From: VRUE01 sp963704515
GTDB taxonomy: Bacteria > Actinomycetota > Thermoleophilia > Solirubrobacterales > 70-9
Length of the DNA: 64,000 nucleotides
NCBI GenBank assembly: GCA_963704515.1
Contig: OY969913.1
Location: 310,001-374,000, forward strand
Direction: 5' to 3'
Position numbers and translations under genes: made by a program
Part shown: positions 9,437 to 19,800 of the stretch, piece by piece
How positions within the stretch are numbered: the first letter of the stretch is position 1
Layout: every line of letters begins with the position of its first letter
Notes under the pieces: generated by a model
Seen by the model: only the letters and a program-made list of their open reading frames with translations
What the model was told of the DNA's origin: nothing
Databases searched by the model: none

Positions 9437-10548
9437 CCGGGGCCCTGGCGAAGCCAGCGCGTGACAAACGGGTCGGTGGCGACGATGGCTCCGGCGTCGC
9501 CCCTCAGGTATCCCTCCGCTTCGAGGACGTCGCGCGCCTGTTGGGCGGTGCTCTTTCCCAAGCCCATCTTCTCCAGCGAGCGCGCCGAGAGCAATTTGGT
9601 CTCGCCTTCGGCCACCGCCCCCAGCACCTGGCGCTGGGGGCGGGTCAGGTCCGACCACAGCTGCTCCAGCTCCCCCTTGGCGGCGCCCAGCGCCGCCGCC
9701 TCTGCCGCGCCGAGGCCCTCTTCGTCGAGTCGCGCCTGCTCCCAGAGGAAGTGCGCGACCATCGCCGCCCGCTGCGGGTGACCGCTGGCGCCGGCGCCAA
9801 GCGCGCCAGCCGATTCCGGGGGTAGCCGCCTGCCAGCCGCGGCGAAGCGCCCTTGCACCCACTGCGCGATCGCCTCCGCGGTGAACGGCGCAAGTGTCAC
9901 CTCGCGGGCTTGCCCGAACAGTGGGCGCTGCCTGTCCTCGAACAAAGCTCGCATAAGCGATGCCTTGCTCCCCGCATAGCAGTACGACGCGAGGCCGGCA
10001 TGGTGCTGAACGTGGCTGCGAACGAGCCCGTCAATATCCTCACCTGCCGTCAGCAGGTCCTGAAACTCGTCGAAGACGACCAGGATCCGTCGCTCCAGCG
10101 CGAGCGTTTCGGGCATGGCGAGCAGCGCATGCAGTCGGGCGAGGGGCCGTTCCCCCCGACCCACGACCTTCCTACGCACGGATGCCCGGGCTATGCCGGG
10201 GACCCCGGCCTCAACCGCCGCCTCGACATCGCGGTTGGCTCGCTTCCAAGCAGTTCGCGTTCCGCGCCTATCGAGCGCGCGGCGCCACCCGTCATAGAGA
10301 CGGTCGCCGACGTCCTCGATGGTCCTGCAACGGGAGAAATCGGCTACGCAGACGACCCAGTTCTCCGCCCGGAGCTCCGCGGCGAGCGCCCCGATCAACG
10401 TGGTCTTTCCAAAGCGGCGCGGCGCGGCCAGGCGGCTCGTCTGTCCTCCGTCCGCGAGCTCGGCCAGGAGCGCTCGCTCCCGGGGCCGGTCGATCGAGTC
10501 CCCCGGCGGCAGGGGCCGGTCGTAGGAGAATGGATTCGGCTCGGTCAC
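9427..10548 (-). CDS. P-loop ATPase of the archaeal/STAND-like type
   Basis: About 373 residues. The Walker A loop is APRRFGKTTLIGAL and Walker B is ILVVFDEFQDLL; a sensor-like segment YAGSKASLMRALF and the helical lid (FTAEAIAQWVQGRF) follow, and a winged helix lies at the C-terminus (LTRPQRQVLGAVAEGE...). This layout matches archaeal-type AAA ATPases (PF01637-like), whose roles are poorly known. Several GTG starts are possible: 10575, 10560 and 10548. The last gives VTEPNPFSYDRPLPPG and leaves the double operator at 10550-10587 in front of the gene, so it is preferred; no good ribosome site is present, so the mRNA may be leaderless. Confidence 0.75.
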   Translation of the reverse strand: MTEPNPFSYDRPLPPGDSIDRPRERALLAELADGGQTSRLAAPRRFGKTTLIGALAAELRAENWVVCVADFSRCRTIEDVGDRLYDGWRRALDRRGTRTAWKRANRDVEAAVEAGVPGIARASVRRKVVGRGERPLARLHALLAMPETLALERRILVVFDEFQDLLTAGEDIDGLVRSHVQHHAGLASYCYAGSKASLMRALFEDRQRPLFGQAREVTLAPFTAEAIAQWVQGRFAAAGRRLPPESAGALGAGASGHPQRAAMVAHFLWEQARLDEEGLGAAEAAALGAAKGELEQLWSDLTRPQRQVLGAVAEGETKLLSARSLEKMGLGKSTAQQARDVLEAEGYLRGDAGAIVATDPFVTRWLRQGPGGY

Positions 10549-10549
10549 T

Positions 10550-10587
10550 GGTACAGACACAGTGTACCGGTACACGTTGGCTGTACC
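10550..10587. promoter_or_regulatory. double inverted-repeat operator, GGTACA-N7-TGTACC twice in tandem
   Basis: GGTACA (10550-10555), 7 bases, TGTACC (10563-10568), then immediately GGTACA (10569-10574), 7 bases, TGTACC (10582-10587). Two identical 19-bp dyads abut head to tail; the inner halves also form a perfect 14-base palindrome (10562-10575). It lies at the start of the minus-strand ATPase gene and about 90 bp upstream of the plus-strand ATPase gene, so it could control both. Confidence 0.75.
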
Positions 10588-10675
10588 TAACGCGTCCGAA
10601 AGAGCGTCCCGACGACGGGGCTATTGACGTTTAACTCCAGATATATGCCGGTTGTATCCGGTATTAAATGCTAAT

Positions 10676-12145
10676 ATGCGCCCTACATTGATTGGGGACG
10701 CGCAGATTCGTCGCCTCAACCCCTGGTGGACGACGCCTGACTGGGAGGCGGAGGATCCTCACCTGCGTCGCCTTCGCACCGGGCCGGTCGTCCTCGCGAC
10801 GCCTCAGGTCGATGTGATCGACCTCGGCACGCCCGCGATCCACGTCGCGCGCGGCCCGCGCCAGGTCGGCAAGTCGACTGACCTGAAGCTGCTGGTGCGG
10901 CGCGCGCTCGACGCCGGCTTCGACCCGCGTCGAATCGTCTACCTCTCCCTCGACCTGCTCGAGGACCAGCCGCCGGCGACGCTGGTCGAATCGGTCGACC
11001 GGGCGCTCGAATTGGCGGCCGGGCAGCCCGGCGAGCGCCTGATCCTGCTCGACGAGGTGACCGCGGCCAGCAGCTGGCAGACCGGAGTCAAGGTGCTCTG
11101 GGACGAAGGGCGCATCGACCGCGACGTCGTCGTCTGCACCGGCTCCTCAGCGGCGGACCTGGCCGAGGGCGCCGCCGAGCGGCTGCCGGGGAGACGCGGG
11201 ACGGGGCGCGATTTTCTCCTCCTGCCCCAGGACTTCGCCGCCTTCGCACGCGCCGTCGAGGAGACGATCCCACCGAGTCCCGCCCTGACCGTAGCCGAGG
11301 TCGTCTCCGCCGCCGGGCAGGACGAGCTGCGAGCGGCGCGCCTGCACCTGCCCGCCCTGCAGCGGGCGCTGGAGCGCTACCTGCTGTTCGGCGGCCTGCC
11401 CGCCGCCGTCGCCGAGGCCGCCGCCGGGCACCCCAAGCCGAGCGAGGACGTGCAGAGGGTCCTCTGGGACTCGCTCGTCAAGGAGGCCCAGCGGCGGGGC
11501 GCCTCCGTGCCGGCTCTGCAGGCGCTGCTCGAGCGGATCATGCGCTCGCTCGGCTCGAAGCTGAGCTGGTCGCGGCTGGCGCGGGAGCTGGCCGTGCCGC
11601 TTGGCCGCCCGCGTCGCCGTCGCGGCGACGGCCGCAACGACCCCCGCACCGTGCAGAGCTATGTCGAGCTGCTCGCGGTCAACTACTTCGCGCTCGTCCT
11701 CTATTTCTGGAAACAGGACTCGGGGAGCGGCGATCTCACCAAGGACAAGAAGGTCTATTTCGGCGACCCCCTGCTGCAGACGATCGTCGCCGAGCGCGTC
11801 GGCCTACCCCGGGACCGCCATGCCGAGGTCGAGAACGCGGTCGCGATGGCCCTCTACCGGCGCTATGAGCCGGCCGAGCGCATCGCCGAGAACATGATCG
11901 CTCCCGAGGGGCTGCACGTATGGGGGACGCGGCGCGGCGGCGAGGTCGACTTCGTCTGCGGCCCCCGCGACCGCATAGACGCCGTCGAGGTCGCCGACTG
12001 GGCGGCCCTCGACCGCCGCAAGGCGACCGCCCCAGGCCGCGCCCTTCCGGGGCGCCCCTCCGTAGTTGCAAGCCGCGACGAGCTCGACTTCGGACGCTCG
12101 GCGAACGTCGTTCCGGCCGCCCTGCTGCTCTGGGCCCTGGGGTAG
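10676..12145 (+). CDS. AAA_14/DUF4143-type ATPase
   Basis: 489 residues from ATG 10676 (MRPTLIGDAQIRRLNPWW); an upstream TTG at 10652 is less likely. N-terminal AAA_14 ATPase: Walker A ARGPRQVGKSTDL, Walker B RLILLDEVTAAS, sensor VVCTGSSAADLAEGA. The C-terminal DUF4143 part contains a winged-helix segment and a nuclease-like end (HVWGTRRGGEVDFVCGP, then AVEVADWAAL). These proteins are frequent in bacteria and archaea, often near toxin-antitoxin genes; no biochemical role is assigned. It is divergent from the ATPase at 9427-10548 and convergent with the secreted-protein operon. AT-rich upstream DNA (10620-10675) probably holds the promoter (TTGACG at about 10624). Confidence 0.85.
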   Translation: MRPTLIGDAQIRRLNPWWTTPDWEAEDPHLRRLRTGPVVLATPQVDVIDLGTPAIHVARGPRQVGKSTDLKLLVRRALDAGFDPRRIVYLSLDLLEDQPPATLVESVDRALELAAGQPGERLILLDEVTAASSWQTGVKVLWDEGRIDRDVVVCTGSSAADLAEGAAERLPGRRGTGRDFLLLPQDFAAFARAVEETIPPSPALTVAEVVSAAGQDELRAARLHLPALQRALERYLLFGGLPAAVAEAAAGHPKPSEDVQRVLWDSLVKEAQRRGASVPALQALLERIMRSLGSKLSWSRLARELAVPLGRPRRRRGDGRNDPRTVQSYVELLAVNYFALVLYFWKQDSGSGDLTKDKKVYFGDPLLQTIVAERVGLPRDRHAEVENAVAMALYRRYEPAERIAENMIAPEGLHVWGTRRGGEVDFVCGPRDRIDAVEVADWAALDRRKATAPGRALPGRPSVVASRDELDFGRSANVVPAALLLWALG

Positions 12146-12172
12146 GACGCGCCGCCCCGGCGAGTCAACCCC

Positions 12173-13246
12173 CTACTGCCCCTGCGCCGTAAACGAGAGC
12201 GTCCCCACCGCTTCCCCCGCCTCGAACAGCGGCGCTTCGCCCTGAGCGAAGGCCGCGTTCAGCGCATCGGCGGTTGAGCCCTGAAGCCCCAGTCCGATCC
12301 CCGAGTCGGAGATCGTCCGCGCCTTGGGGTCGGAGGAGACGACTCCAGGCGATGCGGTGAAGACCCCGATCCTCCCCTGCTTTCCGGGAAAGGCGGGGGT
12401 CGGCTCGAGGTCGACTTCGGCGCTTGCTTGCCCGGCTCCCACTTCGAGCCACAGCTCCTGCCAGAAGACCTGCCCGCCGCCCAGCTGCAGGGCTTCGATC
12501 GTCCCGCCTGTTCGCAGCGTGCCTTCCGATCCGTCGGGGGCCAGCTGCCCGCCGATCGCGATCGGCATGGTGAAGGTGGTGCCCAGGTGTTCGGCGGGAT
12601 GGATCGGGTTGAGCGCGACGAAGCGGGAGGCGAGCTTCGCCGCGAAGCCGGAGTCGAAGACAAGGGTCGCCCTGCCGCCTTCTTCGATCGTCTCCAGTTG
12701 GGGCTGGGCGTTCAGGACGAGCTTGCCGAGGGGCTGGTGGGCGTAGAAGGGGAGCTTGGGGCGAAGCTTCTTGTTGAGGCGGGTGGCGAGCTTGGCGGTC
12801 AGGGTCAGCTTGGTGGCGATGAACTTGGTGCCGAAGCCCGCCCTGCCCGCCGATGTCTTCTTGGCGGCGGCCACCTTCAGCTGGGAGCCCCCCACCTTGG
12901 CGATCAGCGGGGTGGGCTTCGCCTTGACCCTGATCTCTCGCAGGGGGACCTTCTTTCGCTGGTTGGAGAAGACGAGCGTGCCCGCCGCGTTTGCCTGGCC
13001 CTTGCCCAGCGTGGGGTCCATGTGGCCGGCGTCGATTCCAAGCAGGATCGCCCCTGCCTTGCGGGTCGCTCCTTCGGAGCCCGTCAGCTTGACTTGGTCA
13101 TCGTGCAGGAAGCGGGCGAAGCGCTTGTCGAGGGAGAGCTTCAGGGAGCCCGATCCCAGGGGGTCGTATTTGGCCTGGGCGCTCGGGGCGAGGACCAGGC
13201 AAACAAGCAGCCCCGCCAGGGCGCTTGCAATGGTCGTCTTGCTCAT
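12173..13246 (-). CDS. secreted protein of unknown function
   Basis: 357 residues from ATG 13246, with GAGGAGAG upstream. Signal peptide: MSKTTIASALAGLLVCLVLA, cleavage after SAQA (about residue 29). The mature protein is rich in Lys, Gly and beta-strand-like segments and seems to have two related halves: each runs from a (K/D)-R-F or (S)-R-F-like segment through a long beta region. The end EAGEAVGTLSFTAQGQ is repeated as a relic at 9344-9415. It vaguely resembles HtaA-like heme/surface domains but I cannot confirm that. Last gene of a minus-strand cluster of exported proteins, 18 bases after the previous stop. Confidence 0.72.
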   Translation of the reverse strand: MSKTTIASALAGLLVCLVLAPSAQAKYDPLGSGSLKLSLDKRFARFLHDDQVKLTGSEGATRKAGAILLGIDAGHMDPTLGKGQANAAGTLVFSNQRKKVPLREIRVKAKPTPLIAKVGGSQLKVAAAKKTSAGRAGFGTKFIATKLTLTAKLATRLNKKLRPKLPFYAHQPLGKLVLNAQPQLETIEEGGRATLVFDSGFAAKLASRFVALNPIHPAEHLGTTFTMPIAIGGQLAPDGSEGTLRTGGTIEALQLGGGQVFWQELWLEVGAGQASAEVDLEPTPAFPGKQGRIGVFTASPGVVSSDPKARTISDSGIGLGLQGSTADALNAAFAQGEAPLFEAGEAVGTLSFTAQGQ

Positions 13247-13264
13247 CTTCTGCTCTCCTCTCAT

Positions 13265-14047
13265 CTATTCCTTGACGCCGCATGACTTGTTGACGGCGAT
13301 GCCGACCGCCTTCTGCCCGGCGAAGGCAAAGCTGGCGTAGGCGAGCGGGAAGGAGGTGCGCTTGGCGTTGCCCGGGGCCGGGCAGGCGGCGTTGAAGTAG
13401 GAGAGCTGCTTTCCCTTGTAGGTGTATTTCCTTCGCAGGGTGAGCTTGATGCGGTCCAGGTAGCCCCATTCGCCCAGGGCCTGGGGCAGGGAGGCGTGGA
13501 GCTCTGTGCCGTAGGGGCCCTTGGAGACGTGCCTTATCGAGAAGGGGATCACGAATGAGGAGTTGAAGGGATGGGAGGTGAAGATCTGGGCCAAGACGGC
13601 GGGTCTTCCCTTGCTCTTTCCGTTGAAGATCGAGAGCCGTCCCTGGGTGCGGTAGGCGCCCTGGTCTGGGAGGACGATGTTTGCCCAGAACTGCCCGGAG
13701 CCGATCAGCGCTTCCCCGCAGGCAGATAGCGCCCTTGAGGTGGTGGCGGGCTGGATGCGCGATACCGGGCAGGTGGGCAGGCCCCTGGATTGCAGCAGGC
13801 CGTGGCGGTTTACCTCGATCGTCAGCTCCCGCAGCTGTGGGGGGATGCCGCCCTTGGCGCTTTGCAGGTGCCCGGCGATAAAGACCGCGATCGGGGCGGG
13901 CTTTGACCTGGGGAGCTTGTAGGGCTTTACCTGGGCCAGGGCGCTGATCTGCAGGCCTTCGGACCGCACGGTCACCGCGAGGGCGACTCCTCCCATGGTG
14001 AGGAGGAGCGCCCCTGCCATTGCCAGGGCCCCCGCCCGGCGGCTCAC
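13265..14047 (-). CDS. secreted protein of unknown function
   Basis: 260 residues. The GTG at 14047 overlaps the preceding gene's stop (GTGA) and gives a signal peptide VSRRAGALAMAGALLLTMGG...ALA. The mature part holds two Cys-separated modules: PTCPVSRIQPATTSRALSAC and later NAACPAPGNAKRTS, ending AVNKSCGVKE. The pattern CPxS...C...GSG with a following beta region recalls the repeated modules of the 934-residue neighbour, so these two are probably paralogous domains on separate chains. Co-translation with the neighbour suggests a joint extracellular assembly; that is inference. Confidence 0.72.
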   Translation of the reverse strand: MSRRAGALAMAGALLLTMGGVALAVTVRSEGLQISALAQVKPYKLPRSKPAPIAVFIAGHLQSAKGGIPPQLRELTIEVNRHGLLQSRGLPTCPVSRIQPATTSRALSACGEALIGSGQFWANIVLPDQGAYRTQGRLSIFNGKSKGRPAVLAQIFTSHPFNSSFVIPFSIRHVSKGPYGTELHASLPQALGEWGYLDRIKLTLRRKYTYKGKQLSYFNAACPAPGNAKRTSFPLAYASFAFAGQKAVGIAVNKSCGVKE

Positions 14048-16848
14048 CGCTTGTGGGCCTTGTGCTTCTTGTGGTGGGCCTTGCGGCAACCGGTCGGCTT
14101 GACCACGGGGTTGAAGTTGTGGGTCTTGCCGTTGTGCCCGGTGAAGGCGGCGATCGCGCGGTGCTTTGCGGCGCAGAGGTTCGTGCTGTTTTCGAAGAGC
14201 CCCTTCTTGGCGCCTGAGAAGTCGAAGACCGCCGCCGACACCGGGGCGTCGGGGATCGTTTCGAAGGTGGTCCGCAGCTTGCCCTTGACCGAGTCCACGC
14301 GGCCGTCGAGCACCACGTCGATCTCCCCGGAGTGAAGCGAGGCGACCACGTCGGGGAGTTCGTGTTCGGAGGAGCGCAGGTAGACCGGGCCGCTCAGGGG
14401 TTCTGAGAGGATCGGGGTGTAGGCCTTGGCTTTGCCGTAGATCGAGCCGGGGGGGCACTTTTCGCCCGGGACGTTGCCCGCCTTGAACTGCACCCGGGTG
14501 CAGATCGTCTTGAAGTGGGCGTTGTCGATGAACTCCGAGTGGGGCAGGGTGACCTGGGCGCGCTGGATGCCGGCTTCGCCGATCCCGTGCATGCGAAGCA
14601 CGGCGTGAAGGGCTGGGTTGCCGCCGCGCTTGGTCGAGCCCTTGAGCTTCAGGGAGAGCTTTGGCTTGAAGGGCAGCCTGGCGCAGTTGACCGCCTGGAA
14701 GGGGCTGGTCACGGTGATCGGGCGATCGTCTGCTTCGGAGGCGAAGTCAAGGCCCGAGCCGAGCACCGTGGAGGCGGTCGAGGTCAGCTTGCACCCGGAG
14801 GGGTTGATCGCGAATTCGGAGCGATCGACGTGCACGCCGATGTCGCGGGCGTGCACCGGGATGCCCGCGACGATGTGGGGGAGCGGGTCCGAGCCGGTGG
14901 CGTCGACGAAGACTTCGCCGGTTTCGGGGTCGACCTTCAGGGCCTCGCGGACGACCACGGTGCCCAGGTCGAAGGGCCCGACCACGGCGGGGACGACCGC
15001 CACCACGCTGAGCGCCGAGCCGTTGTAGGGGCCTGCCAGGTAGACCTTGCCGCCGACGTAGGTGAGCACGGTGCCGACGCCTACCCCGACCTCGGTGCGG
15101 CCGATCTGAGAGGCCCCGGGGCAGGATGGGTTGGCAAGCTCCTGACCTCCGGCGCCGGCGACCCGTTCGCGCGACTTGGCCTGGGCGATGGCGGCCTCTG
15201 AGCAGAAGGGCACCCCGGCCAGCTTGGCGACCACTCCCGGGGGCAGCTTGATCGAGAAGTGGGTGATCTCCTGTTCTTCGTCTGATCTGGTCAGATCGAC
15301 GTAGAAGGGGGAGAACTTGCCCGCTCCGGCGTTGATCGAACCCGCCAGCAGGCCCGGCTTGAAGGGCGGTAGGCCGCCGCCGGGACAGGCGCCGCCGGTT
15401 GCCCCGTGGGTGATCTGAAAGGAGGCCGTCCTCTGCACCGGGGAGCCCGAGGAGAAGGGCGTCAGCTGGGCGACCGTCTTGTATTCTCCGCAGGCCTGCG
15501 GGGTGACCAGCGGCGCTCTTGCGCCTTCCCTGAAGTGCAGCTTGAATTCGGTGAAGGAGAGCGGCGGCAGGTCTTCGAAGGTGGTCTTGATCTGCCCGGT
15601 TTGCTGGTCGAATTCGATCTTGCCCGCCTGCTTGAGCAAGAAGCCGCGTTCGGGGGCTCGGCCGACCATGTAGATCGCGCCGAGCGTGCCGAAGCGGTTC
15701 GAATACGGGGCGGCCAAATACAGGGCGCCTTCGATCGGTTCTTCGAGCAACGGGGTGTGGACGATCAGCGAGCCGATCTTCGAGGCTTCGGGGCAGTTTT
15801 CCCCCGCTTTGGAGCCGATCTGTTCGGCCTTGTACTGGGCCTCTGAGCAGGTGCCGATGCCTTCGGCGAAGGAGGGGTTGATGCTCACCCCTTCGGGGAG
15901 GGAGACGACGACCTTCTTGGGCTCGGTTTCGGCGATACCCAGGGGGTTGGTCAGCCCCTGGTTTGGCAGCTTCAGGTTGAAGTCGAGGCCCGAGGGGTTG
16001 GAGGCCAGCTTCGAGGAGGGCTGGGAGCTGATTTCCGGTCCGAAGGGGACCGCCGCGCAGCCGCTCATCGGCTGGGGGTGCCCGGCAGAGTTGAGCATTT
16101 CCGCGGTTTCGCTGACGTAGTGGGTCGGTTCGAACACCGAGGAGACCGAGAGGTCGTTCTTCGGAGCTTCGTCACAGCCCGCCGGCATCGTCAGGTAGGC
16201 GTTCTTCGGGGCCGAGGAGGCCACCGGCGGCCCCCTGCGTTCCACCGCCGCGACGCCGCGTTCGGCGTCGTTGTATTCGGCCGCCGGGAAGCCCCAGATC
16301 GTCTCGGTGACGCCGGTGACCTCGACCGGGGTGTTGATCGAGGCGAAGTGCAGCCCGTAGCCCGATTCGGTGTTGACCGTGACGTACTGCAGCGAGACGA
16401 ATTCGAGTGCACGGGCGCCGAGCAGCGTCGCCACCCCAGGCGGCGGGGCGATGTTGTAGATCGGGAGGATGATCTCCCCAATCGAGAAGAAGTTGGCGCG
16501 CAGCACGCCGACCTGGGTCTCGGGCGCGCAGTTCGCTTCGGTGCCTTCGAAATCGGCCCGCTGGCAGGTGGGCACCGCTCCGGGGTTGCCGAAGAAGCCC
16601 GAGGGCAGGTCGACCACCGTGTTGCGCATCTCCCCGCCTTCGGTGTGGCCGCTGGCTTCGGTCTTCAGCCGGAAGCTCACTTCGAACTTCGCCGGGTGCG
16701 AGCTCGCCTGGGTGTCGATCGTCCCGTCGGCGTTCTTGGCGGTGACCGAGGCGCTGCCGGGCACGAAGCCGAAGTCGGCGCGCGCCATCGCCGGCGCCGC
16801 GAGGGCGCAGAGCAGGGCGAGCGTGGGGATGAGCTTGCGGCGGATCAC
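14044..16848 (-). CDS. large secreted modular protein with paired Cys and His/Lys-rich tail
   Basis: 934 residues. The GTG at 16848 overlaps the upstream stop (GTGA) and follows GGGAGGT; it gives signal peptide VIRRKLIPTLALLCALAAPAMARA. The mature chain repeats a module with the pattern (V)xLPxG(V/F)xxNP...C..A.....C(P)..(S/T).(I/V)G......(P)(L/I)..(P)..G.(L/V)YL, seen about three to four times (around residues 40, 360, 620 and 800). The C-terminus is basic: CRKAHHKKHKAHKR. I know no function; similar Cys-module proteins are typical of soil Solirubrobacterales. Secretion is well supported; anchoring to the wall through the basic tail is speculation. Confidence 0.78.
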   Translation of the reverse strand: MIRRKLIPTLALLCALAAPAMARADFGFVPGSASVTAKNADGTIDTQASSHPAKFEVSFRLKTEASGHTEGGEMRNTVVDLPSGFFGNPGAVPTCQRADFEGTEANCAPETQVGVLRANFFSIGEIILPIYNIAPPPGVATLLGARALEFVSLQYVTVNTESGYGLHFASINTPVEVTGVTETIWGFPAAEYNDAERGVAAVERRGPPVASSAPKNAYLTMPAGCDEAPKNDLSVSSVFEPTHYVSETAEMLNSAGHPQPMSGCAAVPFGPEISSQPSSKLASNPSGLDFNLKLPNQGLTNPLGIAETEPKKVVVSLPEGVSINPSFAEGIGTCSEAQYKAEQIGSKAGENCPEASKIGSLIVHTPLLEEPIEGALYLAAPYSNRFGTLGAIYMVGRAPERGFLLKQAGKIEFDQQTGQIKTTFEDLPPLSFTEFKLHFREGARAPLVTPQACGEYKTVAQLTPFSSGSPVQRTASFQITHGATGGACPGGGLPPFKPGLLAGSINAGAGKFSPFYVDLTRSDEEQEITHFSIKLPPGVVAKLAGVPFCSEAAIAQAKSRERVAGAGGQELANPSCPGASQIGRTEVGVGVGTVLTYVGGKVYLAGPYNGSALSVVAVVPAVVGPFDLGTVVVREALKVDPETGEVFVDATGSDPLPHIVAGIPVHARDIGVHVDRSEFAINPSGCKLTSTASTVLGSGLDFASEADDRPITVTSPFQAVNCARLPFKPKLSLKLKGSTKRGGNPALHAVLRMHGIGEAGIQRAQVTLPHSEFIDNAHFKTICTRVQFKAGNVPGEKCPPGSIYGKAKAYTPILSEPLSGPVYLRSSEHELPDVVASLHSGEIDVVLDGRVDSVKGKLRTTFETIPDAPVSAAVFDFSGAKKGLFENSTNLCAAKHRAIAAFTGHNGKTHNFNPVVKPTGCRKAHHKKHKAHKR

Positions 16849-19800
16849 TTGCGACCTCCCTGGTGGCGCTTGGCGGCTCGGTTTGCGTGGCGCTTGCCGT
16901 GGCGCCCGTGGCGGTGCTTGTGCTTGGCGTGGCGCTTCTTTGCCTTCTTGTGCTTCTTCTTGTGCTTGTGAGCGTGCGAGGCCGCGACGTTGCCTTCGCC
17001 CGCCGGCGCCGATGTGGCCGGGGTCGGGTGATCGGGCACGCTGACCGGCGCCTGGCAGGCTTCGCCCTGGCATTCGGCTCGCTCGACTTCTGTTTCGGCG
17101 CCGATGCCGCCGCCTTCGCGGGCGTCATAGAGGTCGAAGAGCTGGTCGTGGTCTTTGAGCGAGAGCTGGTCGCGGGTGGTGAAGAAGACGTCTCTGCCGC
17201 TCGGGTCGGCGGCGAGGAAGTTGGAGTCTTCGAGTCCCGTGCCGGCCGAGATCAGCGAGACGCAGCCGCCTTCGGCCGATTCGGAGGCGCAGCTTCCCAC
17301 TCCCCTGGGCTCCCACTCATAGACGTCTTCGGCCCCTTCGTTGGTGTCGGCGGCGACCAGCGAGTCGCGGCTGTCGAAGAAGAGCCGGCCTTCGTCGGAG
17401 AGGTAGCGCGGACGGCCGACTCCGGTGCGCCGCAGGAAGCTTCGTCCCACGGGGCGCTGGTTGCTTCGATTGCAGGAGGGGCAGACGAGCTTGCCGGTGG
17501 CCGAGTCATAGAGGAAATCCTCCACACAGAGCCCCGGACCGGGCTTGGTGTTGTCTTCGGGGTCGAGTCCGCAGGTCGGCCCGAAGTTGTCATAGCCGCT
17601 CAGCGGCGCTTCGGAGACGAAGGCCAGGTAGCGCCCGTGGGGGCTGGCCTCTGCGGAGCGATTGCCGCCAACTGCGTGTATCGGAAGATTGCCGAGATTT
17701 CCCCCCCAGTCCGATGAGGCCAGCGCATTGAACTGCCCGCCGTTGTCGCGGCTCACCAGCTGCGCGACGAAGCGCGTCCCGCCTCCCTGAGACCAGGCGT
17801 AGAGGTTGTGCTTGCCTTCTTCGGCGAGCTGCGGCTTGCCTCCGGCGTCAAGCCCAGCGCCTTCGTTGGCGGCGAGCGCTTCTGTGTCGACGAAGTAGAT
17901 ATGGGAGAGGTCTTCGCTTTCTCCGACCACCCCTTCGAAGCCGCCCTTGCCTTCGGTCAGGTCGACGGTGGCTTCTTCGCCTCCCAGGTAGTGCAGGTGG
18001 CCGCTGGCGAGGAGCACGGCTGAGCCGTCGGTCGAGGCGACCACGAATTTGCCCGGGTCGGGAGTCCCTTCGGTTTCGATCTCCTTGGTTTCCCTACCGT
18101 CGATCCGCACGTAGACCTGGCCGGATTCATCTGAGAAGAAGACCCGCGAGCCGTCTTCGGAGACCGGGTAGGCGGCGGCTTCGCCGAGCGAGGCGCCGGC
18201 GTGGGTTTCGGAGTTGCCCGGCATCACGTTTACCAGCGAGACCTGGCCGTTGTGCCATTCATAGAGGTTGTTCTTGGTCTTGCCGCCGTCAACGGCCGCG
18301 GGGGCCGTTTCGGTTTCTTCGGTGAGCGCGTCGTTGGCTGTGAAGAAGATCCGCGAGAGGTCGGCCGAGGCGCCGGCGTATTCGATCTTGAATTCGCCCG
18401 CGGAGCGGTGGAAGGACTGCCCCGCACGCAGCAGCGGGGTGAACCCGAAGGGGCTCGTCGTGCTCTGGGCGTAGAGGTCCTGGTAGCCGGTTGGGGCGTC
18501 GGGGGTGAGGGTCGGGCCTTCCTGCCAGAGGGCGCCGCTGCCCAACTCGGTGGCGAAGGACTCGTAGGCGCCGCCTCCGGCTGAGCTCGTCCTCAGCAGG
18601 GCGGGGGTCAGGCTCACGCTCTGCCAGCCGCTTTGGGGGTCGCGGCGGGCGATCTGCTCGTTTTCGCCGATCGAGCCCCCTTCGGAGTCGAAGGGGGTGC
18701 TCTCATAGACGACCGCATCGCCCGAGGGGGAGCTCTGCATCGGGAAGAAGGACCCGTACTGGGCGCCCGGCTTGCATTCCCCGCAGGTCGAGATGTAGGG
18801 CTCGGCGGGCACCACGTCCCCGCCGCCCTTCCGCGGCGGGGAGACCATCTCATAGGCGCGGTTGTCGGGCAGCTCGGGAGCTTCCACCGGCAGGGTGCGA
18901 AGCGCCATCGGCGATCCCGCGTCTTCGCAGAGCTTTTCGGGTTCCCCGACCGAGCAGTGGCTGGCGATCACGACTCGCACCCGGTAGGCGCTGTCGGGGG
19001 AGAGGCCTTCCAGGGTGGCGGCGACCGAGACGCTTTCGACGCCTTCGCCGGCGACCGCGCCGCCGGGCGGCGCTTCCATCGCCCCTGTCGAGAAGCCCTG
19101 CCCGCCTTCGTTTTCGGTCTGCACCGCGACGCTGGCCGGGCCGCCGCTCAGGTTCGAGCCGTCGGCCTGCAGCTGGGGCACGTCTTGGTTCTCGAATTTG
19201 CCCCTGAAGGTGACCTCATAGGGCGAGGAGCCGGTTTCATCGCCAGGGCCGCCGCTGACCGAGACGTTGCCTTCGCCGATCGTGGCGAGCCCTTCGAGTC
19301 CCCTTCGCACCTGCCTGGCGCTTGCCGTGGCCGAGATTCCCGCCCGCAGCGATACTGCGGTGCCGCTTGCCGTGGCGGGCGCCGAGAGGGTCGCTTTGCC
19401 CGCCCCGATCGAGACGATCGTCGTGCCCGCGGGGATGCCCGCGCCTTCGACCTGCTCGCCGACTGCGAGCGGGTAGGGGCCCGGGGAGTGGACCGAGACG
19501 CCGCTGCCGGGTTTGGTCGCGGGCCTTGAGATCACCAGCGAGCCAGCTCCGACCGAGACGATCGTGGTGTTTTCGGCGATGCCTTCGCCTTCGATCGCCT
19601 GGCCTGCTTCGAAGCTGCCCAGTTCGGTGGTCAGCGATTCCAGCGTGGTGGAGCCCGCTTTCAGCGCCACGCCTGTCTTGGGTTCCCTCACCGGCTTGGA
19701 GAGGGTCAGTTCGCCGGCGCCCACCGAGACGATCGTGGTTTGTCCTTCGATGCCTTCGCCTTCGATCGTCTGGCCGGCTTCGAAGGCGCCTTCGGAGGCG

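Noticed and set aside
12173..13246. Secreted protein considered as a confirmed HtaA heme-binding protein
   Set aside because: Only a loose resemblance of strand patterns; no diagnostic motif could be verified.
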